From: Zygaena filipendulae
Taxonomy: Eukaryota > Arthropoda > Insecta > Lepidoptera > Zygaenidae
Reading direction: 5' to 3'
NCBI GenBank assembly: GCA_907165275.2
Contig: OU015651.1
Location: 3,680,501 to 3,744,500 of the forward strand
DNA length: 64,000 nt
Position numbers and translations under genes: made by a program. Of the stretch, positions 20,952-30,445 are shown one piece after another (the first letter of the stretch is position 1; the number at the start of each line of letters is the position of its first letter). Below the pieces are notes generated by a model. That model searched no databases. It was given only the letters and a program-made list of their open reading frames with translations, and was not told where the DNA came from.

Positions 20952-21358
20952 ATTACAACGGTTATAAAAGCGCCAATGATAAGTATTTTAAGTATTAAAT
21001 ATTTTTGAACAGCACTCATAAAATTTCCGACCTTAAGAGCTTCCTAGTGTTATGTGGAGAAGCTGGAGAGAAGAGGCTGCGCAAAAAAGCTGACGGCTGG
21101 TATAGTATTATATTATCTGTGCTAACGGCATCCGTTCACGAGTATGACGTGCTCGTAATTCGTAGTTATTTAGATACTTACATACACATCCAACACAGGT
21201 GTAATTTCAATAGTTAAGTACAAATGAAATTATAAACAAAAAAAATAGATGATTAATTGGATAAAATATTAAAGCGCCCCTCCAGCCTGTATTGCATGAT
21301 GGCACCCTTCTCATCACCTATACTACGTATGTAGGTATACATGATAACTAGTACTCAC
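20952..21358. other. No recognisable feature
   Basis: AT-rich. It would be intron directly downstream of the exon at 21359-21544. Confidence 0.4.
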
Positions 21359-21544
21359 ATAATATCCCCCAACTTGAGCCTGGTGTGTATGAGGGCGCAT
21401 GTCTTGTGGTCGGAAGCCGCGAGCGCGGCGCGGCGCCGGCGCATCGGGCGCGGCGACGCCGGCGGTGACTCCCCGCGGCGCACGCCCGGCGAGCTGCCGC
21501 GCCGGCGCACTGACGCGTGCCGCCCTCCCACGCCGCCGAGCATC
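21359..21544 (-). CDS. Probable internal coding exon, unknown gene
   Basis: On the minus strand a pyrimidine-rich acceptor (TTTTTCTATTGTGCAG) precedes a 186-bp GC-rich block that ends GATATTAT before the strong donor GTGAGTAC. The length is a multiple of three. The preferred frame enters and leaves in the same phase (two bases carried over). It encodes an Arg/Ser/Pro-rich, probably disordered stretch (RRRGSSPGVRRGESPP, MRRRRAALAA) followed by an ordered-looking end, SDHKTCALIHTRLKLGDI. A second frame is also open across the block. I do not recognise the protein; a channel or signalling protein with a basic linker is only a guess. Flanking exons are not visible nearby. Confidence 0.55.
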
Positions 21545-21629
21545 CTGCACAATAGAAAAATCGTTCGGAAATTTACAGAAAATTCTATTCTCAAAATTCG
21601 TGCGTATTATTTCGAAGGTATATTGTATT

Positions 21630-21766
21630 CTAGCTGTGCCCCGCAGTTTTACCCGCGTTAAACGCTTTTGTATAACAACTTTTTGCCCGAAATCCGATTT
21701 AAATTAACAAAGCCTATTTATACGTTGCTCTAAGTTAAGCTTAATCACCTGTGAAGACCGCATGAT
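21630..21766 (-). mobile_element. HEL subfamily fragment (AAAGCC type)
   Basis: CTAG, a CCCCGCAGTTTTACCCGCG hairpin region, then AACGCTTTTGTATAACAACT and AACAAAGCCTATTTA. The interior matches the copy at 35782, not the main family. Confidence 0.65.
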
Positions 21767-22918
21767 TATTTTTTGCAAAATAAAGATTATCTTATCATTC
21801 AAAGATGAACTAAAGCTATTTTGCATGACCTAAGATAACTACAGATAACAAAAAAATATAATCATCACGTAGAGCCTTATCAACAGATATGACTAATCTT
21901 TTATTAGAATTAAAAAATAATGTATACTAACAGCTCTGCTATGGATTTAAATAAAGGGTACCTATAATTTAAAAAGTTTTTACATCAATGATCCTAAACA
22001 CGGATCTGAATCTCTTATCTAAAGGTTAACTGAAATGAAAAAATAAATTATTATCGAAGTTACCTGTAAACTAAGAACTTTATAAATGTTTATAATAATT
22101 AATTACGATAGAATCTAATCTGAATTATGCTGGGTTTTCACATTTATCTTGCTTTTAGTATAAGTGATAACGTACCTAAGTTTTGTGTCGGTTCCCAGAA
22201 AGAGAAGATATTATATTTTAAATTTAAAATATTAGGTAGGTAGGTACTTTTAAATGCCACGCGAACAGTGCCGATGGCAACAGTTAGTTGCAGAACGTCT
22301 ATTGCATATTATAATAAAACAGTAGAAACTGTTATTTGATGCTTATCTCCGAAACTACAGAACTAAAGCTATTTTCATGAGTCGAATAAACTTAACAGAA
22401 ACATATAGGTAGGCTTTGCTTTATCAAAATCGGTCATCGGGTCATCAAAAATCTCAAGTTTCAAGCGGATAGGACTGCGAGCACCACCTAGTAAAAATAT
22501 TGATTTACCTGCTATACATATTTATTTATATTTTACATACGATAAAGTGAATGATTGAAATCTTTAAGGGCAACCAGAAAAGCATCTGGTCTTATATTCA
22601 GTGGGTGATTGATGATGTGAAAAGTACCTACGTCTTTGTGTTTCTATGTATATTTGGGAAAGGAAAAATAAAGCTGCTGCTATAAAGTAGTGAAACTTTG
22701 TAATAAACTACCCATATAATTATAAATTACCCAAAATCTCATATCATTTACCCTATTAGTCCAGTGGTAAACTACTAAGTCTGCTACGCCAGGTGTCGCA
22801 GGTACAAGCACTGCATAAAATGCATTAGGGGTAACCACGTAGGTGATGAAAATTACTGTTTTCTGTGGCTCTCTGTGTTCAGAATGTGATTATTTAAGTG
22901 TGCATTTAAAAAAAAATA
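21767..22918. other. No recognisable feature
   Basis: AT-rich sequence with no supported gene or repeat. Confidence 0.5.
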
Positions 22919-23065
22919 CTAGCTATTCCCCGCGGTTTCACCCGCAAATTTTGAAATTCCCGCGCATTTGCGAGGGTAGGTATATACAAACTAACCTAAC
23001 GTCCTTTTATGTATTCTTATAGACAGACAGACAGAGTTAATTTCGCATTCATAATATTAATATTG
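22919..23065 (-). mobile_element. HEL repeat with internal deletion
   Basis: CTAGCTATTCCCCGCGGTTT end, shortened middle, an AGACAGACAGACAG run and an ATAATATTAATATTGG terminus. Confidence 0.7.
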
Positions 23066-24115
23066 GTTAAAAAGAAACATAAGGTAGAATGCACATTTCT
23101 GTAGATTGAACACAATCAAAAAACATTTTGTCCATCTATCTGTGTGTCTGTTAACATTAATCTCCAAAACTACCGAACAGATTTTCATACAGTTGAAGCA
23201 ACATAATATATACCATAATATATACCTGTATGTGTTCATTTGTGTTGTGTTTCTCCTTCGCTTGAATAAATCTTTCATTTCTTTTCTTTTCCTTTATATA
23301 GGCATAACACATAACGTTTTATCAAAATCGGGTTTCAAAAAAAAGACATCGTAATTCAAAAGCGTTTTAGGTTATTTTTATCCCTGAGCTACGAGTTGCC
23401 AAGGGAATCCCGAAACTCACGCGAATAAAATTGCGGATATCAGGTAATTTTAATACCATTCAACGTTTACCAAACAAACCAAGCTGTGTATTTGTGCCAA
23501 CGGCTGTTAATCGTTGGTTAGACGAAAGCTCTGAGATAACAAACAAAAAAAAATACTCGTGGAATACAGAACCTATTCCTTTTTTGAAGTCGGTTAAAAA
23601 CAAGATACACGATAATCGAGTTATTATGGAGTTACCGCAGCTAATGAAGTGGAATGGCGGACTGATCGCCGCGCTATCCCGCGGGAAATGATCCGTGGCC
23701 ACAGTTTCGCTTAGTTCGATGCGAGTGTCGTTTGCTGATACCTAGGTACTTAATTTGAACCCAACATACAACCCGTCTTGCCCGCAAAGTAGGTTAACAA
23801 CACTCAAGCTGGAAGCTGTAGTTTGTTTGCCTTTTAGCTATTTAGGTAAGTACCTGAACCTCAGCTCATTTGTAAGAGTAGCTAACATAACTTTTAGTGG
23901 CTTCCACTTTTCCCGATTAATTTTAACATTTGCAAATTGTTTGTATGTACACGAAAATGGCTCGACGGATTTACATATTTTTTCGGTGTGTTTATAATTG
24001 TACAGACAAGATTTGTATCGAAGAAAATTAGGAGTTCCTGTGGGAATTCCGAGTCTTAAATTTAATTTTATTAGAACCTTTTCAGTTCGGTAAGAATTAT
24101 TAAGACAAATGTTTT
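23066..24115. other. Gene-free stretch with repeat scraps
   Basis: A patch at about 23560-23600 (ACAGAACCTATTCC, TTTTGAAGTCGGTTAAAA) matches the end of the repeat at 28428-28694. A HEL scrap, GGAGTTCCTGTGGGAATTCC, lies near 24031. The 86-codon frame at 23431-23691 runs through these repeats and is not supported as a gene. Confidence 0.5.
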
Positions 24116-24615
24116 AGAATAGAATAGAATAGAATAGAATAGAATAGAATAGAATAGAATAGAATAGAATAGAATAGAATAGAATAGAATAGAATAGAAT
24201 AGAATAGAATAGAATAGAATAGAATAGAATAGAATAGAATAGAATAGAATAGAATAGAATAGAATAGAATAGAATAGAATAGAATAGAATAGAATAGAAT
24301 AGAATAGAATAGAATAGAATAGAATAGAATAGAATAGAACGGAACGGAACGGAACGGAACGGAACGGAACGGAACGGAACGGAACGGAACGGAACGGAAC
24401 GGAACGGAACAGAACAGAACAGAAAAGGACAGGACAGGACAGGACAGGACAGGACAGGCCAGGACAGGACAGGACAGGACAGGACAGGACAGGACAGGAC
24501 AGAACAGAACAGAACAGAACAGAACAGAACAGAACAGAACAGAACAGAACAGAACAGAACAGAACAGAACAGAACAGCACAGCACAGAACAGTACAGGTT
24601 AGAATAGAATAGAAT
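24116..24615. repeat. Phase-locked compound pentanucleotide array
   Basis: About 100 five-base units in constant register: (AGAAT) about 44 times, then (GGAAC) about 15, a short (AGAAC) bridge, (AGGAC) about 17 with one AGGCC, (AGAAC) about 22 with AGCAC variants, and finally three AGAAT. Blocks differ from each other at only one or two positions of the unit. Long minus-strand frames across it, rich in FCSVL and FYSIL repeats, are artefacts of the stop-free repeat. Confidence 0.97.
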
Positions 24616-26239
24616 AAAATACACTTTTTTGTACACCAAAATAATGTTACAGTGTGTTAACAAAAACTTATAACTAAAGGCATACAAAAGGCGGTCTTAT
24701 CGCTTTACTAGCGATCTCTTCCAGACAACCTTTGGGTGGATAGGACAAATACAGAAAATTTATATGTTGATTTGGTATATATAGGTAGAATAGTAGTTTA
24801 CGCACTCGATTGTAGACATACCTACTGCTTGTTTTGTCTTCAAAAAGACTCGGGTATAGGGTCTACGGTTTCCATGTTCTCTCCGTTCACTGACTGAAAC
24901 ACTTATCTCTACAACACTGAACATGCTGTCTGCAATCACCATAATGTCGGCGCAGGTGTCTTATAAATTTTCTGTCACATTAACATTTTCATTTGCATAT
25001 GCGTAACAAATGGCTAACACAACCTACGACGCCGCGCCCTCGCTTGCGTGGTGTCTCCCACATCACCCAAAGATATTAGGTGCTATAAAGTATCATAATA
25101 AACTCAAACTCTATGGAAATCACCAGTTGTTCTGAAACATTAAAATTAGGTCGACATGCACCAAAATCTCGGATTGTCGAAGTTTTAACTTGCATCAACC
25201 CCTTCAAGATTTGTCAGTAGGTATGTGCAGGGGTTAGATTTTCGTTTGATTGAATATCTTGTAGGATTTAAATCAGTATTAAAGAATTAAATTATGCTAG
25301 ATTTCGGTACAAAATTTTAAGGATGAAAAATAGATTTTGCTCAAGATAACTTCATTTTAAAACACCCGTATAAGACTTTGAGCTTTGCTACAAAAGCTAT
25401 CAAAATAAGGCAGGCGGCAGCGAGAAGACAGCAAACCGAACTTGGACTAACTTAAAACCTTATAATAACTCTGTCACAGATTTTACATTAATCGATCAAA
25501 CTTGGTATTATTTTCGGGTCTAAAGGCGAGTGTCTGTGGAACGTGGAAACCTGCCTAAATCAAAATACGAGTGTCAAACTTGTGTAAAGTTTGAAATCAA
25601 GAAAACTTACCTTTGTCACGGTTTAAAAATTAAAATTGCTATCTTTATCAAAAGCGACATCGATGACTGTGATTAAAGCTTATAATAATGTATCAATGAA
25701 TTCATTGATGCACCTGATGTTTTAAGGGCAGTCTGTGGGCGAATTAAAACAAAACAAATATCTAATCTACTATAAAAAGAAATCACTCTATCTGATATTA
25801 TTAATTTGAGAAATAACAGTGACTAGAGATAATTACAAACAATTTACTTAGTTTTTTATATTTTTTATTTTACTAATAGATATCTAGGATAAAAAACTAT
25901 AGGTATGTAACAAAAACTAGTCAAACGCGTGTACCATGCAAAGTAACAGAAATGCGTGATCGGTAATGGAGAATAAATTCAAAGTTATAGTAAAATATTC
26001 CGTATTTTATAAAATAGGTAAATGGCATGACATGTATTTTTTGAAAACAATAAATGTCACAATTAGGGACACTGAAAATTAAAAGGGTTCCGTTTATTGC
26101 CATAATGAGGTACAAGCTGTATACACCCCACCCCAAACATTTCATGACATCTGTTTAGTAATTAGGGCGTGAAAGTAAACAAACAATTAAACAAACTCAC
26201 ATTTGTGTTTATAATACTAGTTAACAATTTTATTTATTA
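24616..26239. other. No recognisable feature
   Basis: AT-rich. A small GC-rich patch near 25025-25060 (ACGCCGCGCCCTCGCTTGCG) has no open frame that I can support. Confidence 0.45.
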
Positions 26240-26434
26240 CTAGGTGTCCCTCACGGTTTCGCCCGCGATAATTTCGGAGTTCCCGCGGGAATTCTGGATT
26301 ACAATATGTTACTCATAATATATGTTACTCAGGGATAATTTCGTAATTGGTTTTGTAATCGGTTTTTGAGTTAAATCATAAGAAACAAACAAACAAACAA
26401 AAAATCAAATCTTTCCTCTTTATAATATTAGTAC
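26240..26434 (-). mobile_element. HEL repeat, full length, diverged
   Basis: CTAGGTGTCCCTCACGGTTT start, a GGAGTTCCCGCGGGAATTCT block, an AAACAAACAAACAAAC run and a TTTATAATATTAGTA terminus. Confidence 0.75.
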
Positions 26435-26997
26435 TTATAGAAGATGAAGCTTAATAAATAAAAAGTAGAGTAAAAAAATATACCTAGGTTTTATTTAATA
26501 CGAAGTCTCGCTAAACCCTAATTTTATTGACAATCTCTTTAGTGAATTTATTTAATTTTGATATCAAATTTAAATGTGATTTTTAAAGAGAAATAAATTA
26601 CCTACCTACCTATTTAATTGTTAGCTTAAAATCATCCTTGTAAGCTCGCTGAGCGAGTTGTTACCACTGGAAAAACAAATCAAAACCTCCTTCCCAAAGG
26701 ATTTATCCGGTGCTTTTCGTTTCATTTGGGAACCCAACTTTATGAACGTAACTAACGTAAACTATGCAACTTTTACGCCCTCGAAGCATTAGTTCCGTAA
26801 ACATACCGGGTTACGTAATACCGGTAAAGTTCACAGTTGCCGTCGCGTAGGTGAACATCATTCGAAACTGTAATGTTTGTTAGTTGTTGAGCGATCCGAT
26901 ACTTTTGCCGCGTGCCTACTCATAAAACTAATTTCCGGAACGTGCAGTATAATAGGCATATGTAGGTACGTAGTAAAGTTATAAACTATGTTATTAA
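26435..26997. other. No recognisable gene; conserved-looking patch
   Basis: About 26690-26930 is less AT-rich than its surroundings (ACATACCGGGTTACGTAATA, GTTGCCGTCGCGTAGGTG). No supported reading frame. Confidence 0.4.
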
Positions 26998-27150
26998 CTA
27001 GCTGCGCACCGCGGTTCCACCCGCGTAAGTTTCGGAATTTCTGCTGCTAATAGAAGTAGGTACCTACTTAGTTTAAGTTACTCCTTATAACATCACCTAT
27101 CGGCCAATGAAAGTCCTAAATATCAAAACCAATAAAAAGATTAGTCGGAA
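26998..27150 (-). mobile_element. HEL subfamily fragment (CTTATAACATC type)
   Basis: CTAGCTGCGCACCGCGG end, then AAGTTACTCCTTATAACATC and GAAAGTCCTAAATATC. Same interior type as 57113 and 55370. Confidence 0.65.
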
Positions 27151-27418
27151 AAAAGAGAAACACCCAAAAATCTTAAGAATTGGTTTTTTGATAGTTGCAA
27201 TGTATCTACCGTATATACATATATCTACTTTCACATGCATTTTAGTAAAACGCGGTTAATTTTATATTTCAAACAGACAATTCAATTTTATTTATTGAAT
27301 ATAGTGAACTACACAATAAATTCTGTAAAAATTACAATGAGTACCTATTTATGTGGTCGCTATCAAATGTTAACAGTCAAATAATAACTTGGTGAATTGT
27401 ACCTACTTGCAAACGTCT

Positions 27419-27582
27419 AGTTCATTTCGGAGTTGCCGTGAGAATTGCGGGATAAATTGTGTCCTATGACCTTATCTGTTCCACTGATAACGTGTATGCA
27501 AAATTTCATGGTGATTGGTTGAGCCGTTAAGGTGTGAAAGCGTAAGAATCAAACAAACAAACATATAAACTCACATTAGCAT
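27419..27582 (-). mobile_element. HEL repeat, hairpin end lost
   Basis: Retains GGAGTTGCCGTGAGAATTGC, ACGTGTATGCAAAATTTCAT, GGTTGAGCCGTTAAGGTGTG and CAAACAAACAAACAT. The CTAG hairpin is absent. Confidence 0.7.
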
Positions 27583-28143
27583 TTATCTGACCAAAACATT
27601 TTAACGTAAAAAAGCGTGGGATGCTCTATAACTTTAAAAATAGCTGGCAAAAAAAATATTTATAAACTATTAACATGATATCAAGTGCCCCATGAGTTTT
27701 TATATAGGTACCTATTTACGATAATTATATTTTGCAGGTACACTATACTTTGCATAGACGAGTTACATCATGAGATTGGGACAAGTATACAAGAGATTTA
27801 GACGAGAGCGGATCTTCAAATAGGCTCGTTGTAACTTTGTAAGTACCTACCTATAGGTACACAGTTAAGTAAGATCCTGACGACGGTAGTAAGGACGTTC
27901 TTGGCATACGTTTCATTATGAAAGTTATGGAAGGCTTCACGGGGGAACGAGTTGACGAGATCACAACCGCTATTGTAAATTAGTATTAAAAGGTGAAACG
28001 AGGCGCTCATAAGTAGCCAGTATGAAAAACTTAAAACCGAAATTTAGTAGGTTAGTAAGTACGTACAGTGCATTTTTCAAAAACACATAAGTGCACTATA
28101 CCTACTTACTAAAAATACACGTAATAATTATGTCCAAAGGCGG
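27583..28143. other. No recognisable gene
   Basis: AT-rich. An AGTGCATTTTTCAAAAACAC word near 28067 is an inverted, diverged relative of the repeat starting at about 28428. Confidence 0.45.
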
Positions 28144-28204
28144 CGGTAATCACTCTGCATCAGGTGTCCCACCGGCCCGTTTGCCCCCTGTGACATAAAA
28201 AAAT
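28144..28204 (+). mobile_element. LINE 3'-end tail
   Basis: GGTAATCACTCTGCATCAGG, then CCGTTTGCCCCCTGTGACAT and an A-rich tail. This word pair is the 3' end of common lepidopteran CR1/jockey-like LINEs, as I remember them. No coding part remains. Confidence 0.5.
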
Positions 28205-28395
28205 ACATGTCCTACCACTGGTCGGTTTGTGCCCACTTGTCTGCCCGCTTGGGTTGTTTTGCTCAACTTACGATTAGCTTCCTCACAGACGCTCACGCTC
28301 ACAGACTTGCAAAGTGGCGGGAGTGGTAGCACAGACCAATAACTTTGTCTTTTTGATTAAATCGGTATTTCGTTAGTATTACTTTGTTAGTATAG

Positions 28396-28427
28396 TCATG
28401 GACCAATTAAGTTTAATTGGTCCATGA
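28396..28427. repeat. Perfect 15-bp palindrome
   Basis: TCATGGACCAATTAA and its exact complement are separated by two bases. No gene end is visible nearby, so a terminator role is not supported. Confidence 0.8.
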
Positions 28428-28694
28428 TATAGTGCATTTTTGTGTTTTTGGAAGTCGGTTTTAAATTTTTTTGTTACAATTTTGTTTATTTCTCTCTTTT
28501 AAGTGAATCGATTTGTAATTTACCTATGTTACAATTATCCACCTTATGTCAATTGATCATCACCTTTTACAAAATACTGGTTTTCCCGATGCAGGGACGT
28601 TAATTACATCACGTCCACGCCATCACCATATGCAGTGTGACGGGCATAAATACAGACGAACACAGAACCTCCTCCTTTTTATAAGTCGGTTAAA
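28428..28694 (+). repeat. Interspersed repeat ending GAAGTCGGTTAAAA
   Basis: Starts AGTGCATTTTTGTGTTTTTG, then GAAGTCGGTTTTAA, and closes with ACAGAACCTCCTCCTTTTT and AAGTCGGTTAAAA. A reverse copy lies at 62436-62880; partial ends are at 23560 and 53878. No coding sequence. Confidence 0.6.
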
Positions 28695-28712
28695 ATCCAA
28701 ATTTTATAAAAT

Positions 28713-28840
28713 AATATAGACACGCATATTTTGATTCTTAACATATATGACTTAACTTATATCTTAACATAAATGAAAAAATCCTTAGATAATGCGCGTT
28801 AAAGTTTAGGAGTGGGGACTCGTGACATCACGTCATATAA
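28713..28840. mobile_element. MITE-G fragment
   Basis: Matches the interior only: a TAGACACGCATATTTTG block and GCGCGTTAAAGTTTAGGAGT, then CTCGTGACATCACG, a one-base variant of the palindrome. Both termini are missing. Confidence 0.55.
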
Positions 28841-28915
28841 ACTCATATAGAGGTAAGATATAATTCTGTGTATAAACTGTAATAATCTAGATATTCATGC
28901 TTACATCTTCCTAAT

Positions 28916-29097
28916 TATAAAAATGAATTTCTGTTCGTTTGTCTCGCTAAAACTCGAGAATGGCTGGACCGATTTGACAAATTTTGATCTTGAAATATTT
29001 AAAGTAGTAGGGAAGGTTTGAAAAGTAAATTATGTTACTTTGGAATTTCTGCGGGCATTCCGAAACTCATGCGGGTGAAACCGCGGGGCACAGCTAG
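28916..29097 (+). mobile_element. HEL subfamily with TCTCGCTAAAACTCGAG interior
   Basis: Ends in the GGGTGAAACCGCGGGGCACA hairpin and CTAG-T. The 5' part starts TCTTCCTAATTATAAAAATG, and the middle (AATGGCTGGACCGATTTGAC) differs from the main family. Confidence 0.7.
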
Positions 29098-29835
29098 TAT
29101 ATAACAAAATGATAAGTTTTTTTATATATTTGAATCTAAAATCGAATATTGAACACTCTTCTACTGAATACGTCCCTCGTCTAACCTCGCATCCTGTACA
29201 AAATTTTCAGTCAAGGATTTTGGTTTTAACGATTTCACGTCGTCGTTATGTAGGTACTTATTTACTTATAGAGAATAATTTATGGTTTATAGAGAAAATA
29301 CTTAGATAGAATACTTTTATCGAGCAACAATTAAGCGGATCGGAGTGATCGCAGTTAAGAGACAATTACGGTATTCCTCTTCAGCATACTTAATTGGTAT
29401 CAAATACGCATTTAGTAGAAACGGACTTTTAAAAAAGGACAAAATAAGTTGAAATATTAGTACCTACTTCCAAATAATGATAATCGTATGTTACAAACTT
29501 TGAAACCATTTATAATTTTTTATAAATATTTTAAAAAATATTTAAAAATCGATTATAATACTTTAACAAAACTTACGCATGCATAAACGTGCTGTGGTGA
29601 CGGTTCTGGCGTGACGTAGTTATATGATATTTTATTTTGATACTTGTAGCAGACAGGCGGTTGTTTTTAATGAGGAAAATTAATACACTGTGACGTCACA
29701 CGCTCGGGTTTATGCCAACGTGTCAAATTAATTCAAATAGATTCAAAAACATTTCTTCAGCTTGATATAACTTTTTTGGAACCCTTAAATGTTAAAAAAC
29801 TCAATTCATCAGATCAGATAAAATACTCGTTAATC
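29098..29835. other. No recognisable gene; isolated palindrome
   Basis: GTGACGTCAC occurs at 29690-29699 outside any MITE-G copy I can delimit, with related GTGACG and GTGACGTAG words at about 29595-29615. Confidence 0.45.
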
Positions 29836-29996
29836 CTTACCTACCATTATAACTGTAACGCTTTCATACCTACTTAACCGATCATCAAGAAATTTAGCTC
29901 ACACGATGTCAGGGGTTCAGAAAAGGACACAGGGCGCTTTTATACCAGAATATATGCGGGTACTCCGCAATTAACGCAAGTGAAACCGTGGGGAAG
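29836..29996 (+). mobile_element. HEL repeat, degenerate
   Basis: TCCTTACCTACCATTATAAC start, GTAACGCTTTCATACC, GTCAGGGGTTCAGAAAAGG and GTGAAACCGTGGGGAA. CTAG has decayed. Confidence 0.6.
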
Positions 29997-30388
29997 TGAT
30001 TATATTTAAACAAATAGATAGAAACCAAGAAATAATTAAGATAACTTAATATCAAAACTTAGTTATAGCTAATTTCTTACTTAGTTTAATTTTTGTTACT
30101 GTATTTAGATAATTAGTCGGGCAAATCCAGCATTGTGTTGCGTTTGCTAATATTTATATAGCAATTTAGTCATTATATTTTTATATTACTAGCTGTGGCT
30201 GATATCGCTATAAACTTGAAAAAGGTTAGTAACCTGATTACCTATTCGTGACCTTTAGAAAGGTCGTGGGGAAACCTTATGTCAACGATATCACAATATG
30301 TGAACTTGAGCAACAGCATAAATAAAGCATTTTTATAAAGACTACCTTTTTTCCTGCAGTTTTATCTTTATAAGAAAAAGTATTCTAT
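29997..30388. other. No recognisable feature
   Basis: AT-rich sequence. Confidence 0.5.
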
Positions 30389-30445
30389 ACTAGCCAACCC
30401 TGCGGTAATTTCGGAGTTGCCGCAAAAATTCCAGGTTAAGTAAAA
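30389..30445 (-). mobile_element. HEL 3' fragment
   Basis: CTAGCCAACCCTGCGGTAAT and GGAGTTGCCGCAAAAATTCC; the remainder is lost. Confidence 0.5.

Noticed and set aside
21341..21707. Plus-strand ORFs of 102 and 106 codons over the GC-rich block
   Set aside because: Shadows of the minus-strand exon, which has matching acceptor and donor; the plus strand has none.
23431..23691. 86-codon plus-strand ORF
   Set aside because: Includes the AAGTCGGTTAAAA repeat end; opposite frame equally open; no motif.
24071..24687. Two long minus-strand ORFs (169 and 195 codons) rich in FCSVL and FYSIL
   Set aside because: They are translations of a pentanucleotide array that has no stop codon in these frames; no gene evidence.
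28150..28332. 60-codon minus-strand ORF
   Set aside because: Its C-terminal part is the complement of a LINE 3' tail.
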